Below, in pieces: positions 32,345 through 42,754 of a stretch of DNA of 64,000 bases. A program made the position numbers and the translations under genes. The stretch covers positions 4,014,647 through 4,078,646 of the forward strand of contig JAJEKV010000015.1 of the NCBI GenBank assembly GCA_021234155.1, read 5' to 3'. The notes below the pieces were generated by a model that worked only from the letters and a program-made list of their open reading frames with translations, had not been told where the DNA came from and made no database searches. Position 1 is the first letter of the stretch. The number at the start of each line of letters is the position of its first letter. The stretch comes from Isoetes taiwanensis (Eukaryota; Streptophyta; Lycopodiopsida; Isoetales; Isoetaceae).

Positions 32345-33215
32345 TATTCTAGTGATTCATCTGTTAATTTCTCAAATGAATCTGCACATGAACGTGAATG
32401 AAAGTGAGGTCTTTTAACAGAAAGAGGAGTAGACCAAGCATTGCATAGCAAGGAAAAACATGCTTCATTGACTTCAATCAAACTGTGGCATTGCAGAGAA
32501 ACCAAAATCGAATAATTTGTACTATTGGAGGATAATTTGATGACTTCAATCAATGGTTCTTAGAGGATACCGCTCTTGCAGTAGGAATGGGTTAATGCTC
32601 CTGCAATCAATGTTCTAAGAATCTTTTATGTGACTACTGGATTATGTGCTAAGGTGCACAACCACTTTCTTCTCCCCAATTTATCCACAATTAGATAATA
32701 TAAGACATGGCCTTGGTCATAAATGAAAAGAGTGCAATGCAATCCGTTTTGTGACCTCATCTGGCAGATTTTTTAAGGATTTTAAAAGAAGAAAAGAATG
32801 CATGAGATAAAGGACATCATGACACATGCTAATTATGTACTAGTTTCAACCAAATGCTGTACAAATTCGATTTGTACAAAATCAATCCCGCTACTATGCA
32901 GTATAGATGTTTACCAGCCTTTCCTTCCTTCTTCCAGTCATATTTAATGTTTAACGTTTAGACATGCAAGTATGTATAGACAAGGACCAATCATACCTGA
33001 TGACCACCATATATGCATACGCCTACCCTATCACAGAGTTATGCCGAGGGTTTAGAACTTTTGAGTTTTTATGCTCTTACACACAAAAGTTTAAAGAACA
33101 GGTTGACATGAATTGGCTAAAAGGATTTTTAAACCCAATTGTTGAGAGTCTAGTTAGGAAGCTCCTTTTGCTGATCAAACATTTAGGCAACTATCAGCAA
33201 AATATTCACTTTCAC
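32345..33215. other. Intergenic DNA 3' of the AAA-ATPase
   Basis: No gene is recognised. The 116-codon frame at 32964-33311 has no domain and overlaps the start of the 204-bp tandem duplication. Confidence 0.4.
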
Positions 33216-33610
33216 ATAGTAGGAAAAAAACAAAATTCAAGTGTTGGTCCTAGTTCCAGAATGGAAAAATCACAGCAGTCCGGCATCAGCTTTTATTTCA
33301 ATGCAGCAAGTTAAATTAGAACAGGAATGAATCCTTATCACTGTTGGCTGTAAGTTGCATGCTAAGGAAGAAATATGGAGAGATACATCTTCTACTTTGG
33401 CTCACTTTGACAAAGTAGGAAAAAAAGGCTAGTTCCAAAATGAAAAACTCACAGCATTTCGGCATCAGCTTTCCTTTCGTTGCATCCAGGAAACAGAAGT
33501 GTGCGCCACTTGTTCTAGGAACGAATCCTTGTCATTGTTGGCTGTAGGCTACATAGCCGAATATGCTAAGGAAGAAATATAGAGAGACAGAAACCCACTG
33601 TCTTCTACTT
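33215..33610 (+). repeat. 204-bp tandem duplication
   Basis: Markers such as AGTAGGAAAAAA, CTAGTTCCA, CACAGCA, CGGCATCAGCTTT, GAATCCTT, TGTTGGCTGTA and GCTAAGGAAGAAATAT occur in the same order in two copies. For example, AGGAAGAAATAT is at about 33365 and 33569. The copies have diverged by small indels. They lie just upstream of the small secreted-protein gene. Confidence 0.75.
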
Positions 33611-33728
33611 TGTTGAGTAAAATTTGCTTACCTCGAGAGTTCCAGCCCGGACCAAAGGCAAAAGGGCAACAACCCTACCGTCATAGGCTGCCTGCCCGCT
33701 AACCTTTTCGAAAGGTTGGGCTTGAACC

Positions 33729-33736
33729 TATATATA
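33729..33736 (+). promoter_or_regulatory. TATA box of the small secreted-protein gene
   Basis: TATATATA lies 68 nt upstream of the ATG at 33797, leaving room for a short 5' UTR. Its position argues against the upstream in-frame ATG at 33716, which would precede the TATA box. Confidence 0.6.
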
Positions 33737-33796
33737 CATATTCAGCCCACACTTTCTACATCGTCAAGCAAATTCAAGCGAAAATATCGCGAAGCA

Positions 33797-34201
33797 ATGG
33801 TTAAAGTTTGGAAGAAATTATTGGGTGGGGTATTTATGATGATGATGATTTTCCATGTCACATGTTCTCAAGAGCTTGCTGCGAGTATGATTTCAGATGC
33901 ATCCATGAATACAATAGTGGATCGCGTGATTTCACATCCGTGCCAAAATACAATAGAGGACATTGTGACTTCAAATACTTGCAAAAATACAATGGAGGGA
34001 CTTGGAAGCGAAAAGGATTTACCTCCTAGTAGCTCTAACAAGGTTAAGGATGCTGCAAGTAGTGTAAATACACAGCCATCCTCTACACCACTAGAACCAT
34101 CCTCGCCACCTGCATCCCCACCTTCATCAGCTCCACCACATAAAAAGCGCACTTCTCGTCGTTCGCCACCCAAGAAATATGTACGCCTTCCAGATTATTG
34201 A
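33797..34201 (+). CDS. Small secreted protein with 13-residue repeats and proline-rich basic tail
   Basis: The 134-codon frame starts MVKVWKKLLGGVFMMMMIFH, a typical signal peptide ending near VTCSQ. A repeat region follows: 13-residue units starting NTI or NTM (NTIVDRVISHPCQ, NTIEDIVTSNTCK, then NTMEGLG). They derive from a 39-bp tandem repeat in the DNA, with AATACAAT at 33908, 33947 and 33986. The next part is serine/proline-rich (PSSTPLEPSSPPASPPSSAP), and the protein ends with the strongly basic RTSRRSPPKKYVRLPDY. I do not recognise the family. The layout, a secretion signal with a variable middle and a basic processed-looking C-terminus ending Asp-Tyr, resembles a peptide-hormone or apoplastic peptide precursor, but this is inference. 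A TATA box lies 68 nt upstream. Confidence 0.6.
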   Translation: MVKVWKKLLGGVFMMMMIFHVTCSQELAASMISDASMNTIVDRVISHPCQNTIEDIVTSNTCKNTMEGLGSEKDLPPSSSNKVKDAASSVNTQPSSTPLEPSSPPASPPSSAPPHKKRTSRRSPPKKYVRLPDY

Positions 34202-34624
34202 TGATGTATGTTTGGACCATCCATTTTGGTTTTGAATTCATTCTGAATTGTGTGCAAAAAGAAAACATATGGTTATTACGTGTGCAGCTACCGAGTGGTG
34301 ATGGTTTGGGAAAAGGATTGGTGTTTGAGAAGCGATATATAGATGTTTTGTCATTATAAATAAGATTTTGTTTTTGAAGTGGGCATGTACTACTTGTTTT
34401 TGCAATTTGAAAGAAGAGAATGTCCTTGAGATAGAAAGTGTAGAACTGAGAGCATCTTTCGTGCTTTCTAAGTGATAGAGCATTAAGTTTGACGAGAAGC
34501 ATTTGAATAAATTAGATGCATGTGTTTGTTTTCATAAATGCATGTTCCTTCCTATTATAAAGCAGTTACATTTTTCTGCTCGCGTCTAATATCTTCCTTA
34601 AAAATTATATTGGCATGACACGTT

Positions 34625-35092
34625 GCGATTTAGGCATTTATGGCAGATTAGGCATTTATTGCGGCCATTAATATGCTTTGAATTTATTGCGAATTATCAA
34701 AGCACGACATGTGTGCACTTTGCATTTATTGCGGCCATTAATACCTTTTGCATTTATTGCGGCCATTAATACGCTTTGCATTTATTGCGAATTATCAAAG
34801 CACGACATGTGTGCACTTTGCATTTATTGCGTCATTAATACCCTTTGCATTTATTGCGGCCATTAATACCTTTTGCATTTATTGCGGCCATTAATACGCT
34901 TTCCATTTATTGCGGCCATTAATACGCTTTGCATTTATTGCGAATTATCAAAGCACGACATGTGTGCACTTTGCATTTATTGCGGCCATTAATACCCTTT
35001 GCATTTATTGCGGCCATTAATACGCTTTGCATTTATTACGAATTATCAAAGCACGACATGTGTGCACTTTGCATTTATTGCCGCCATTGGCA
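34625..35092 (+). repeat. GCATTTATTGCGGCCATTAATAC minisatellite
   Basis: About 14 units are built from two modules. One is a roughly 28-bp unit, GCATTTATTGCGGCCATTAA followed by TACGCTTT. The other is a roughly 42-bp unit containing GAATTATCAAAGCACGACAT then GTGTGCACTTT, which recurs at about 34691, 34789, 34946 and 35040 and gives a higher-order pattern. The array ends 130 bp before the TATA box of the 71-codon gene. Confidence 0.9.
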
Positions 35093-35222
35093 AATTTGTT
35101 AGAAGATATCAATCCAAATATATATAGAATCTTAATGATATCCATTTTAGGATAATTATGGATATGAAATATATATCGAATGATATTAATAACTACATGC
35201 GAGTTGTAATATAGGCACTTGG

Positions 35223-35230
35223 TATAAATA
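35223..35230 (+). promoter_or_regulatory. TATA box of the 71-codon gene
   Basis: TATAAATA lies about 145 nt upstream of the 5'-UTR intron donor, placing a start of transcription near 35255. The leader contains CTCCATCTTTTAAATAGAA, which also occurs at about 1339. Confidence 0.55.
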
Positions 35231-35373
35231 TAACCCTAGATTAGTCATGTGTGTCGATCATCCAACAAAACTCCATCTTTTAAATAGAAGGCCTTCGTAT
35301 TGTCTCGACGCATTGAGAGCACTTGAAGAGCTATTGTGAGCGCTTCTCTTCTGCTTCACTAATTGCATGCAAG

Positions 35374-35540
35374 GTAAATATTCTCCCATTTTGTTACATT
35401 GCTAAAGCTTACATTGTTTAATATGAAACTAGCATTTTTCTTTCATCCTTAATCTTGGTGTAATGCGTATGTGGATTCTATCGTTGTGTGAAATTGTAGC
35501 GAACGTTTAAGTTGATTTGCAATTACATTTTGATTTGCAG
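35374..35540 (+). other. 5'-UTR intron of the 71-codon gene
   Basis: The donor is GCAAG|GTAAAT at 35373/35374 and the acceptor TTGATTTGCAG at 35540. The interior is T-rich, as in plant introns, and the ATG follows 2 nt after the acceptor. Leader introns of this kind often raise expression in plants. Confidence 0.65.
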
Positions 35541-35542
35541 AG

Positions 35543-35758
35543 ATGGCACAGATGAAAAAAGACTACATTATTGAGCTAAATCTAGATGATTTTTATGGAT
35601 GGTGGATGAGCGCCTTTGGTAATTCACCAGCCTTTGTGTCGAGAGATGCTGTATTGGAGTTCCTTTTGGATTTATTTTGTAATTTATACTATTCGCAAAA
35701 ATATCATTCTAGTGATGATGAGGCATCTTCAGTTCTGCAAATTGATAATTCTACTTGA
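35543..35758 (+). CDS. Unidentified 71-residue acidic protein
   Basis: The frame MAQMKKDYIIELNLDDFYGW continues with WMSAFGNSPAFVSRDAVLEF and ends with an acidic/serine tail (SSDDEASSVLQIDNST). It has no signal peptide and no recognised domain. The aromatic and hydrophobic centre could fold as one or two helices. Evidence that it is a real gene: a TATA box at 35223, a leader intron ending exactly before the ATG, and no competing frame. Function unknown. Confidence 0.55.
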   Translation: MAQMKKDYIIELNLDDFYGWWMSAFGNSPAFVSRDAVLEFLLDLFCNLYYSQKYHSSDDEASSVLQIDNST

Positions 35759-35969
35759 TGTTTGATGTCTGTGAACACATGAACCTTCAATAACAAAAAG
35801 TATTGACCAACTTTTTAAAAGACTATAAACTAAATATTGTACTTTGTAATTTCTAAACTAGAGTTAGAATGTAAGATCTTACGAAGTTGCTTCACATCAA
35901 TCTAGAATCACTTGGCCATTGCAGAAGAGAATGTTGGACGTTAACTGGGGTCCAACTGCACAGTTTTGA

Positions 35970-37137
35970 AAAAGAGAAATGTTCGCGGCGGCCTTGGCCG
36001 CCGCGATAAATTTCTTGTATAATTTAATTGGGACCGGAGCATTTGGGAAAAAGTAGCTGCTACACTTCCTCCACACCCACAAGTCGTGGCTCCCCAGCTC
36101 TGGGTGGTTCATGACAGTGTTAAGGAGGAGCACCTGGTGCACTCGATGTATATGGTCCTGCTTCATCCTGAGGTGTTGCCTCCATCGCCAAAGTGGCCTT
36201 TAGTTATCCCGGAGCCTCATCGTAAAGCAGTCTGGCGATGGGTATGGGATAAATTGCTTCATCCTAAGTTATCCATTTTATGGTGGCAGATCACTCATAG
36301 ATGCATGCGGGTAAACACTGTTGTTCATCGATTTCGTCCAGAAGTCTCTGTGATCTGCCCTCTTTGCACGCAGAGGGATGAGACAATTGAGCACTGCTTT
36401 TTCTTGTGTCACCATGTTCGACCTGCTTGGCAGTGGCTTCTGAGTCTTTTCCATTGTGGCTTGAATAGTCAGCAGGTCCTATTGTCAGTCTATCCTAGTT
36501 CTTGGGACAAGTTGGCAAAGAGGGCTTTCCACTTAGCATCTGCTTGGATCATCTGGTCCATCTGGAAGAGACGAAATCTCCTCATCTTCAAGGGATAGCT
36601 CTTTTCAGATACGCAAGTGCTTAAGGATGCCCGTAGTTGCATTGTGACGTCGTACAAGTGTTCTTCCTTAAAGGATGACATTAAAAGTGTCATTTGGGAG
36701 CAATATCTTCAAATTCACACCTACTCATAGCAAACAGTTGTGCTCATAGTGATCTGTGTTCTCTGCTTTTCTATGTTATGTATGTGGTGGGTAGTGTTGC
36801 TCTAGTGGATATCTTCTCCACTGGGTTTTGAGTCCCCCATGTACTCTTTGTATTCTTTTGAGTAATAAAGGTCCACGTTCATCAAAAAAAAAAAAAAATG
36901 TTATAATTTAATTTGACATATTTTTAGGTACCATCTCGAGCTCCTTTGTCTTTCCTATCCTTAAACGATCATCTACTCAAATCTTTCTTAACCGACCCTT
37001 TCTTTTGATAATTCTTTTGATGTGTATTAATCTTAAAGTTGATTATACATGTCATGGAATTGTAAATGGCTTTGGTGTTTTTTTTCTTATTGATAAAGAA
37101 TTATATTTAAAGAAATTTATCGCGAACATTTCTCTTC
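35970..37137. mobile_element. TIR element (MITE-like) split by a LINE
   Basis: The left end reads AAGAGAAATGTTCGCG, then an 18-bp insert, then ATAAATTTCTT. The right end (37110-37136) is the reverse complement, AAGAAATTTATCGCGAACAT then TTCTCTT, giving terminal inverted repeats of about 26 bp. The left arm alone carries the insert, so CGCGGCGGCC/GGCCGCCGCG (35984-36005) forms a perfect 10-bp-stem hairpin. Removing the nested LINE (36030-36901) leaves an element of about 290 bp with no coding capacity. Confidence 0.7.
36030..36901 (+). mobile_element. 5'-truncated LINE with poly(A) and 12-bp TSD
   Basis: The frame at 36086-36598 and its continuation to about 36728 encode the C-terminal zinc-binding domain of a plant LINE ORF2 (zf-RVT): VWDKLLHPKLSILWWQITHR, CPLCTQRDETIEHCFFLC and SAWIIWSIWKRRNLLIF. 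The 3' UTR ends in a poly(A) run at 36884-36898. TATAATTTAATT occurs at 36018-36029 and 36902-36913 and is the target-site duplication. The insertion is inside the TIR element at 35970-37137. It belongs to the same poly(A)-tailed lineage as the copy at 2544-3050. Confidence 0.92.
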
Positions 37138-37139
37138 TC

Positions 37140-37848
37140 CAATAGGAGTTGAACCCTGCACTATTGCCATCTGCTTTGCATCAAGGACGACATGGTGCCC
37201 GAAATTACCTTATGTCCTCAAGATTTTGTAGCAAAAATGTCTTGAACATGGATGGTAATCAAAATTATGTAATTATTCTTGGCTTAAACTTTTCTCATCT
37301 TCCCCTTAATACATTCTTGGCTTCAACTTTTTGCATTGTCCCCTTAACTCATGTGTGCCAAGCCTTGTGCATATAGACTTTGAATGTTAAAAATATATTG
37401 CATGGTTGATTTGTAAATTTAGAGGTAAATAGTAGGACTTGTCTTGCAATCAGTATTCAGAACTCGTCTAGATTCAGCTTGATAGTGTAGTCTTCTAAAA
37501 CTGTGTATAGTGTGAAACTTGGAAAGCAACTAAAAATGTAGGTAGTCTAGTTATAACATGCAAATCAAATAAAGTTCCCATCAAAAAAACATATTGCAAA
37601 TTGTAAAAATTAGATGATGGCGTATTTCCTGTTTGTGTTGCAATAGGAAATACGTCACACTATAGCAAATGCCCTTTGTTGGAGCCTTAGACTTTATCAA
37701 CCGTGGACAAACAGCCTTAACTTAACGTCCTAAGAATCGCTCTATTGACCATCCGATATCCCTCCCCCAAAACCTTATGTGTCACGTTCAGGATTCAGAT
37801 ATATAACTCTGGCAAATTAGTCGAAACTAGTTGATTGCCTTGCCCAAG
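37140..37848. other. Intergenic DNA
   Basis: No gene is recognised. A small hairpin, CGTATTTCCT/AGGAAATACG with a 14-nt loop, lies at about 37620-37655. Confidence 0.4.
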
Positions 37849-38960
37849 TGTGACGCTCCCTGAACTTATACGATGCTCCCATCATATACGTACGAGAAAT
37901 TCCCCTCCCATGGCGACCTCATCACCATCGAAAGGCCCTCCGTCTACCTCGGACCACTTGTGATGGCCAAGTGCCTGGGTGAAGGACACGGAGGTGTTGT
38001 TCATCTCACGCCTTTGATGGGAACCCTATATAGCGAAAGCGTACGTACAAGTTAGCACCTAGCATACAAAACATATAATATCGTATCACCACGAAGGTGG
38101 TCCATCAATACGAGTAATATCCCAACAACAACATAACATGGGCTCTAACCCATGCTCAGACTCCAGGGAATCAACCGATGGTCAGGGCCTCCTGATAACC
38201 ACAGACGGAATCATGACAATGGCATTGGCTGGCATAGAACAATGGCTAGGGTAGTCCACTCCATCCGCCCCTCTTGTGCACACTTTGCAGATAGGTTGAA
38301 TCATGCTATGACATGGCTATAGCCTTCCGGTGACATAATCTCATGGAATCACCCAATGAGACTACTCCAGGTTACATTTCCCCGGTTCGATGAGGCAATA
38401 AAGGGGGAATCCTTTCCAAAGCACGGTGCTTCCATGGATGGCTAGAGGATCGTGGTTCCATCAGGCAACCGCGCATCCGTACCCGACTTTAACCCCCCAA
38501 AATCCATAGGCCACCTCGACATGCCTATCGAGCCAAGGACGTCCCTATAGGCACGTATCTTGCAACCCAGGAGGTGTCAGATCCATACCTGGCCCATACG
38601 CAATGACCGACTATAGATCTAGCTACAGTAGGGAGCCTTGTAGCCACGCTAGGCAAGGTCCCACCCCCACTTCACCACCATGCTCCTTATCTGGTGCTCA
38701 GCCATACCATACCATTGACAGCAAGGAGGGCTCTTGTGCACATGCCGCAATTAATGGGTTTTAAAGGGTTTTAGCTAGGAGCACCTCTATTCCTAGGTAG
38801 CTTTTAGGTCTCTACCCCCTTTTAATCCTATACATACAGGAGGAACAGAAGGAAAGAGCAATCACATTCAAATCAGCCATCATAATCTCAAATAGAGCAT
38901 AAAGAGAGTCTAATCATTCATCTAATCATACAAGGGTTAGATTAGAACATAAACTACCTA
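37849..38960 (-). repeat. Diverged, truncated LTR of the chromovirus family
   Basis: This starts TGTGACGCTCCC like the LTRs at 40240 and 51727. It shares the order of several phrases with them: GGCCCTCCGTCTACC, GGCATAGAACAATGGCTAGG, CACTCCATCCGCCCCTC, CCACCATGCTCCTTATCTGG and TAGGTCTCTACCCCCTT. The last 570 bp of the LTR is missing. It is an older relic, much more diverged than the other four LTR copies. The strand is assigned from the family's coding direction. Confidence 0.8.
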
Positions 38961-39239
38961 AAGATTGACCTGTTTCTTGGCTGGACCCGTTATCACGAAG
39001 AACTTCCATGATTCAAGGTTAGTTGTTGTGTTCAAGCAGCTCCTTCCTTCTCCAATCCACACTCACCCCGGTTTTTGGTCCACTGTTGAAAACATCAGTT
39101 TTGGTAGGTCTACATGTCCTGTTTTCAAAGAATCCTACATGTGGATTTGTGGAGGTATGGTTTTGTTCGATAATGGTGTTCTTTTTTCAGTGGACTAAAA
39201 CATCCACTGTTGTTTTGTAGTTTCTTCTATTGTGACATG

Positions 39240-39760
39240 TCATTTTATAATACAATCCACTGTAGGAAAGAATACTTGAATTTCTACATGTCTAATAATT
39301 CTATTGTCACATGTCTTTATAGATGTAGGAAAGAATATTTGATTCTCTACATGTCCTATACTTCCATTCACATGTCTTTATAGTAGTAGGATAGAGTACT
39401 TTATTTGTTAAGGCATTGTATGAAAGAATACATGAATTACGACATGTGTAATACTTCTATTGTCACATGTCTTTATAGAAGTAGGAAAGAATACTTGATT
39501 CTCTACATGTCGTATGCTTCCATGACACATGTCTTTATAGTAGTAGGACAGAGTACTTTATTTACTAAGGCATTGTAGGAAAGAATACATGAATTACGAC
39601 ATGTGTAATACTTCTATTGTCACATGTCTTTATAGAAGTAGGAAAGAATACTTGATTCTCTACATGTCCTATCCTTCCATATCACTTGTCTTTATAGTGG
39701 TAGGACAGAGTACTTGATTTGCTACATGTGATGCACGTGCACGATCACATGTCCTTATAC
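39240..39760 (+). repeat. Array of ~157-bp tandem units
   Basis: GTAGGAAAGAATA followed by TTGATTCTCTACATGTC occurs at about 39325, 39481 and 39638, a 156-157-bp period. Inside each unit CACATGTCTTTATAG and AGTAGGA, or variants, recur two or three times, indicating an older subrepeat of about 50-80 bp. No coding function is visible. Confidence 0.85.
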
Positions 39761-39849
39761 TAGTATTCCATGTAAGACAAGTTACTTCAACTACTTCAAT
39801 TACTTAACACCTATTTTTGCATAACAAAACCATCAAGAATTTGATTTGT

Positions 39850-40239
39850 ATTCCTTGAGGGGTGCGTGGATTGCTGCAACAAATCCCTAAGCATTAATGT
39901 CATAGGACCACGCAAAATCCTAATAATATCCTAACATTTTGGATATTGTTAGAGAAAGACCATTAAACCACGCCTACATTTTTGCATAACAAACCATTAA
40001 GAATTGTGAGATGTATTTCTTTATGGAGGAAAGGACCATTGCAACAAATCCCCAAGCATTAAAATGGCAAGACCATGCAATATCCCAACATTATTCCCCC
40101 ATTTTGGATATCGTTAGTGGAACATCATTAAACCGTTCCTACATCTTGGTATAATTTAGACCATTAAGAATTTGAGATGTAATTGTTTATGGGGAATAGG
40201 ACCATTGCAACAAATCCCCAAGCATTATAAAATGGCAAG
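39850..40239 (+). repeat. 166-bp tandem array that hosts the composite retroelement
   Basis: GCAACAAATCCC, then AAGCATT, occurs at 39876, 40041 and 40207 (165-166-bp period). The third unit is interrupted at 40239 by the retroelement and resumes at 54857 with GCAAGACTACGCAATATCC, matching GCAAGACCATGCAATATCCC at about 40066. The array therefore shows the undisturbed target sequence. Confidence 0.85.
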
Positions 40240-41886
40240 TGTGACGCTCCCTGCTAAACGTAAACGCCGCCCACCGGCACCACACTCTAGTGAAATCCCC
40301 CATCCGGCTCAGCAACCGCATGGGCCCTTCGTCTACCCCGCACTCTGAGGTGACTCTTAGTGCGGGAAGGGAACACGAAGGTGTCTTGCGCGCCCTTCCC
40401 CTATGGGCTCCTATAACAGCGGAAGCGATAACACGTCAGAACTAGCATCAACATATACAAATACTACCTCGAATGGTAGTGCATCACTCATAAACCAAGG
40501 CAAAGATGATAATCACGAACCATAAAACATGAGAGCTCCTACCCCGGCTCACACTCGTAAGGAGGATGACCGACCTGGCCAGGCCTCAAGATAGAGCAGG
40601 CCCGGAGTCATGGCGATGGCGAGGGCTGGGTCATAGAACAATGGCTAGGGTTGACCACTCCATCCGCCCCTCCCGTGCATACTTTGCAAATGGGCTAGAT
40701 CAGGCTCGACAGACTCTAGCCTTCCTGACACGCAATCCCATGGCATCACCCATCGGGGACTACTCCGTGTTGCATCTCCCTCGTCCGATGAGGCGGGAAG
40801 GGTTGCATCTCCCCTTCCCGTGATCTAGAGGTGCCGGTGGGCGGCTAGAGAATCGTGGCGACACCACGATTGCACCCCATCGAACCCCAAACGAGAGCCA
40901 AGCCAACACTTGCAGCTCTCGAGAGGCGTGGCAACACCATTGCCCTGTGAGGTGTCGGACCCATGCTCGGCCCACACCTAAGTGACCCACCATAAGCCTA
41001 GCCCACTATGGGATCCCCCAAGCCCCCACTCCTAGGGATCCTCCCTCCACTTTCCCTCTAGCCCGCTATATGGTGCTTTGAGTCATATCATAGCCTCAAT
41101 AGCCCGGTGGGCTCCTATGCACAGTCAGCAACTAATAGGAACTAAGGGGTCTACTCTAGAGCATACTACATATGGCTCTAGGTCTCTACCCCCTTCCCAA
41201 TACAAGAGGAGCAAACAAGATCAACCAACATCCATACTCATCACATCATGAGAATAATCATAAGAAGAACATCTTAACCTAATCATACAAATCTAACTAA
41301 TAGTTAGGTTGATTAGGTTCAAGATGTTGAATATGGGTTCTAGGATGGCTCTACTCTAGATACAAAATACTAGCATATCCGGAATGCTAATTTCCGGATG
41401 AGCTATCACAACTACTATCCTACATACCGCCTCCCCGGCTCTCCCTCCGCATCCGTGGTGCCTCCATGGTCTCCCGACTCACGAGATGCCGCTCCTACTC
41501 CAAGAACGAGTCTACCCCTCAAGTTGGGGCTGCCGCACCGGCCTATGCCACAAAGAACGATGTTCAAACGGGGTTTCGACGCAGTAGGTGAGTCTCTCGG
41601 GTGCTAGGGCTAGAAAGAGGTCTAGGGTTAGGGTTTATGCCTATATGAGTTAGGTCCACCTAGGATGCCACGTGGTACCAATCGGTGAGTCCTGTGGCGG
41701 TGCCCCAATAGGTTAAGGCCACGTGGATAATGGCTTAACCTTTATGGTTGGCTAAGTTATGAGAATAACTTAGCCATGCCCCCTAGTGCCACAATCTATG
41801 GTATACAAGGCTATGAAGATAGACTTGTATGGTGATTTTATCCGGAATATACGTATTTATGGCGTATATTCCCCTGGACCGTCACA
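40240..41886 (-). repeat. LTR A (3' LTR), 1647 bp
   Basis: This is a full LTR starting TGTGACGCTCCC and ending CCTGGACCGTCACA on the plus strand. The distal 200 bp contains a perfect palindrome, GGCTAAGTTAT/ATAACTTAGCC (41750-41775, loop GAGA). It also has GGTTAAGG/GGCTTAACC, and GGAATATACG/CGTATATTCC near the end, so three stem-loops crowd the U3 end. It carries TTCAAGATGTTGAATATGGG near 41319, a variant shared only with the partial LTR at 54292. Confidence 0.9.
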
Positions 41887-41900
41887 TTCTCCCCCCCTTA
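41887..41900 (-). promoter_or_regulatory. Polypurine tract
   Basis: On the minus strand TAAGGGGGGGAGAA directly abuts the LTR start TGTGACGG. That is the expected plus-strand primer for this element and fixes its orientation as minus. Confidence 0.85.
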
Positions 41901-42754
41901 GGACAATGCTGTCCTCAGCATTGCGCTAAGGTGACGAACCTACCTTATGCCTGCACAAGCAACAACATGTCATAACCTTTAGTTTAGTTTAGCAATCAAG
42001 TTTTATTAGTTCAAGTCAAAAATTTAGGCTATATTTGTACTTATACAAAATTATATAGCCTTAACACGGTTATTTCTTACGATAATTCAAAACATTATTG
42101 TAAGAGTTATTAGGGTTCATAATCTAAATTATGGCTCCCCCTATCTTCTCGTAATGCGCTCCTCATTGAAGTCCACCTTCTACTTGCCTGCAAAAGGAGC
42201 ACATTACGTTAGTTTAGTTAATAATTTGTGGTTTTAGGGGACCACCCCCCTTACCTCCTTGAGCCGAACTACTGACTCAAGGTTGTCCTACTACCTTGCC
42301 CAAGATCATGGCCCTTTCGGATTTGAGCTTAAGGATCGCTTTAAGATGCTCCCATCATCGCCCATGATCGAAAAGCTTACCTTGTACTTGCGGCTACCCT
42401 AAGTCGAAAAATTACCCTAGTGCATCATGCCCCACGGGTTTGAAGCTAGGAACGCCTCACGATCCCATCATCGCCAAGATGATCACTTTAACCTTCACCA
42501 TGACCCTCCCACGGCCAGTGTGCGTGACCCCGCGATCGCAGCATAGAGATCATCCGATCGATGTCCCATCATCGCCCACCATGCCTCATTCCTCACTCAC
42601 ATGACCTTAATGGTCATGCGCACCTCTTGGTGCGTGTGGCCTAGAGAATGCCCTAAAGGCGTATCCCATCATCGCCCACACGATCCAAGGTTCTGGCACA
42701 TGCACCCTAGTAACTAGAATGCATGCGCCAGGCTTAAGGCTAACTAACAACATA
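41901..42754 (-). repeat. 3' non-coding region with ~100-bp degenerate repeats
   Basis: Between the chromodomain and the polypurine tract there is no frame of interest. The phrase CCCATCATCGCC recurs at 42351, 42464, 42565 and 42665, about every 100-113 bp. The second element has the same series at about 59254, 59360, 59460 and 59559. A hairpin, AATGCTG/CAGCATT, lies near 41906. Confidence 0.7.

Noticed and set aside
33716-33796. Upstream in-frame ATG for the secreted protein
   Set aside because: It precedes the TATA box and would bury the signal peptide behind 27 hydrophilic residues.
34080-34200. The C-terminus RTSRRSPPKKYVRLPDY compared with the PP-x-x-DY linker between integrase and RT of Ty1/copia elements
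   Set aside because: There is no neighbouring integrase or RT, the frame opens with a good signal peptide, and a TATA box is in place. Kept as a secreted protein, with this as the alternative.
34625-35092. CRISPR-like or regularly spaced repeat array
   Set aside because: The units are contiguous modular tandem repeats without unique spacers, in a eukaryotic genome.
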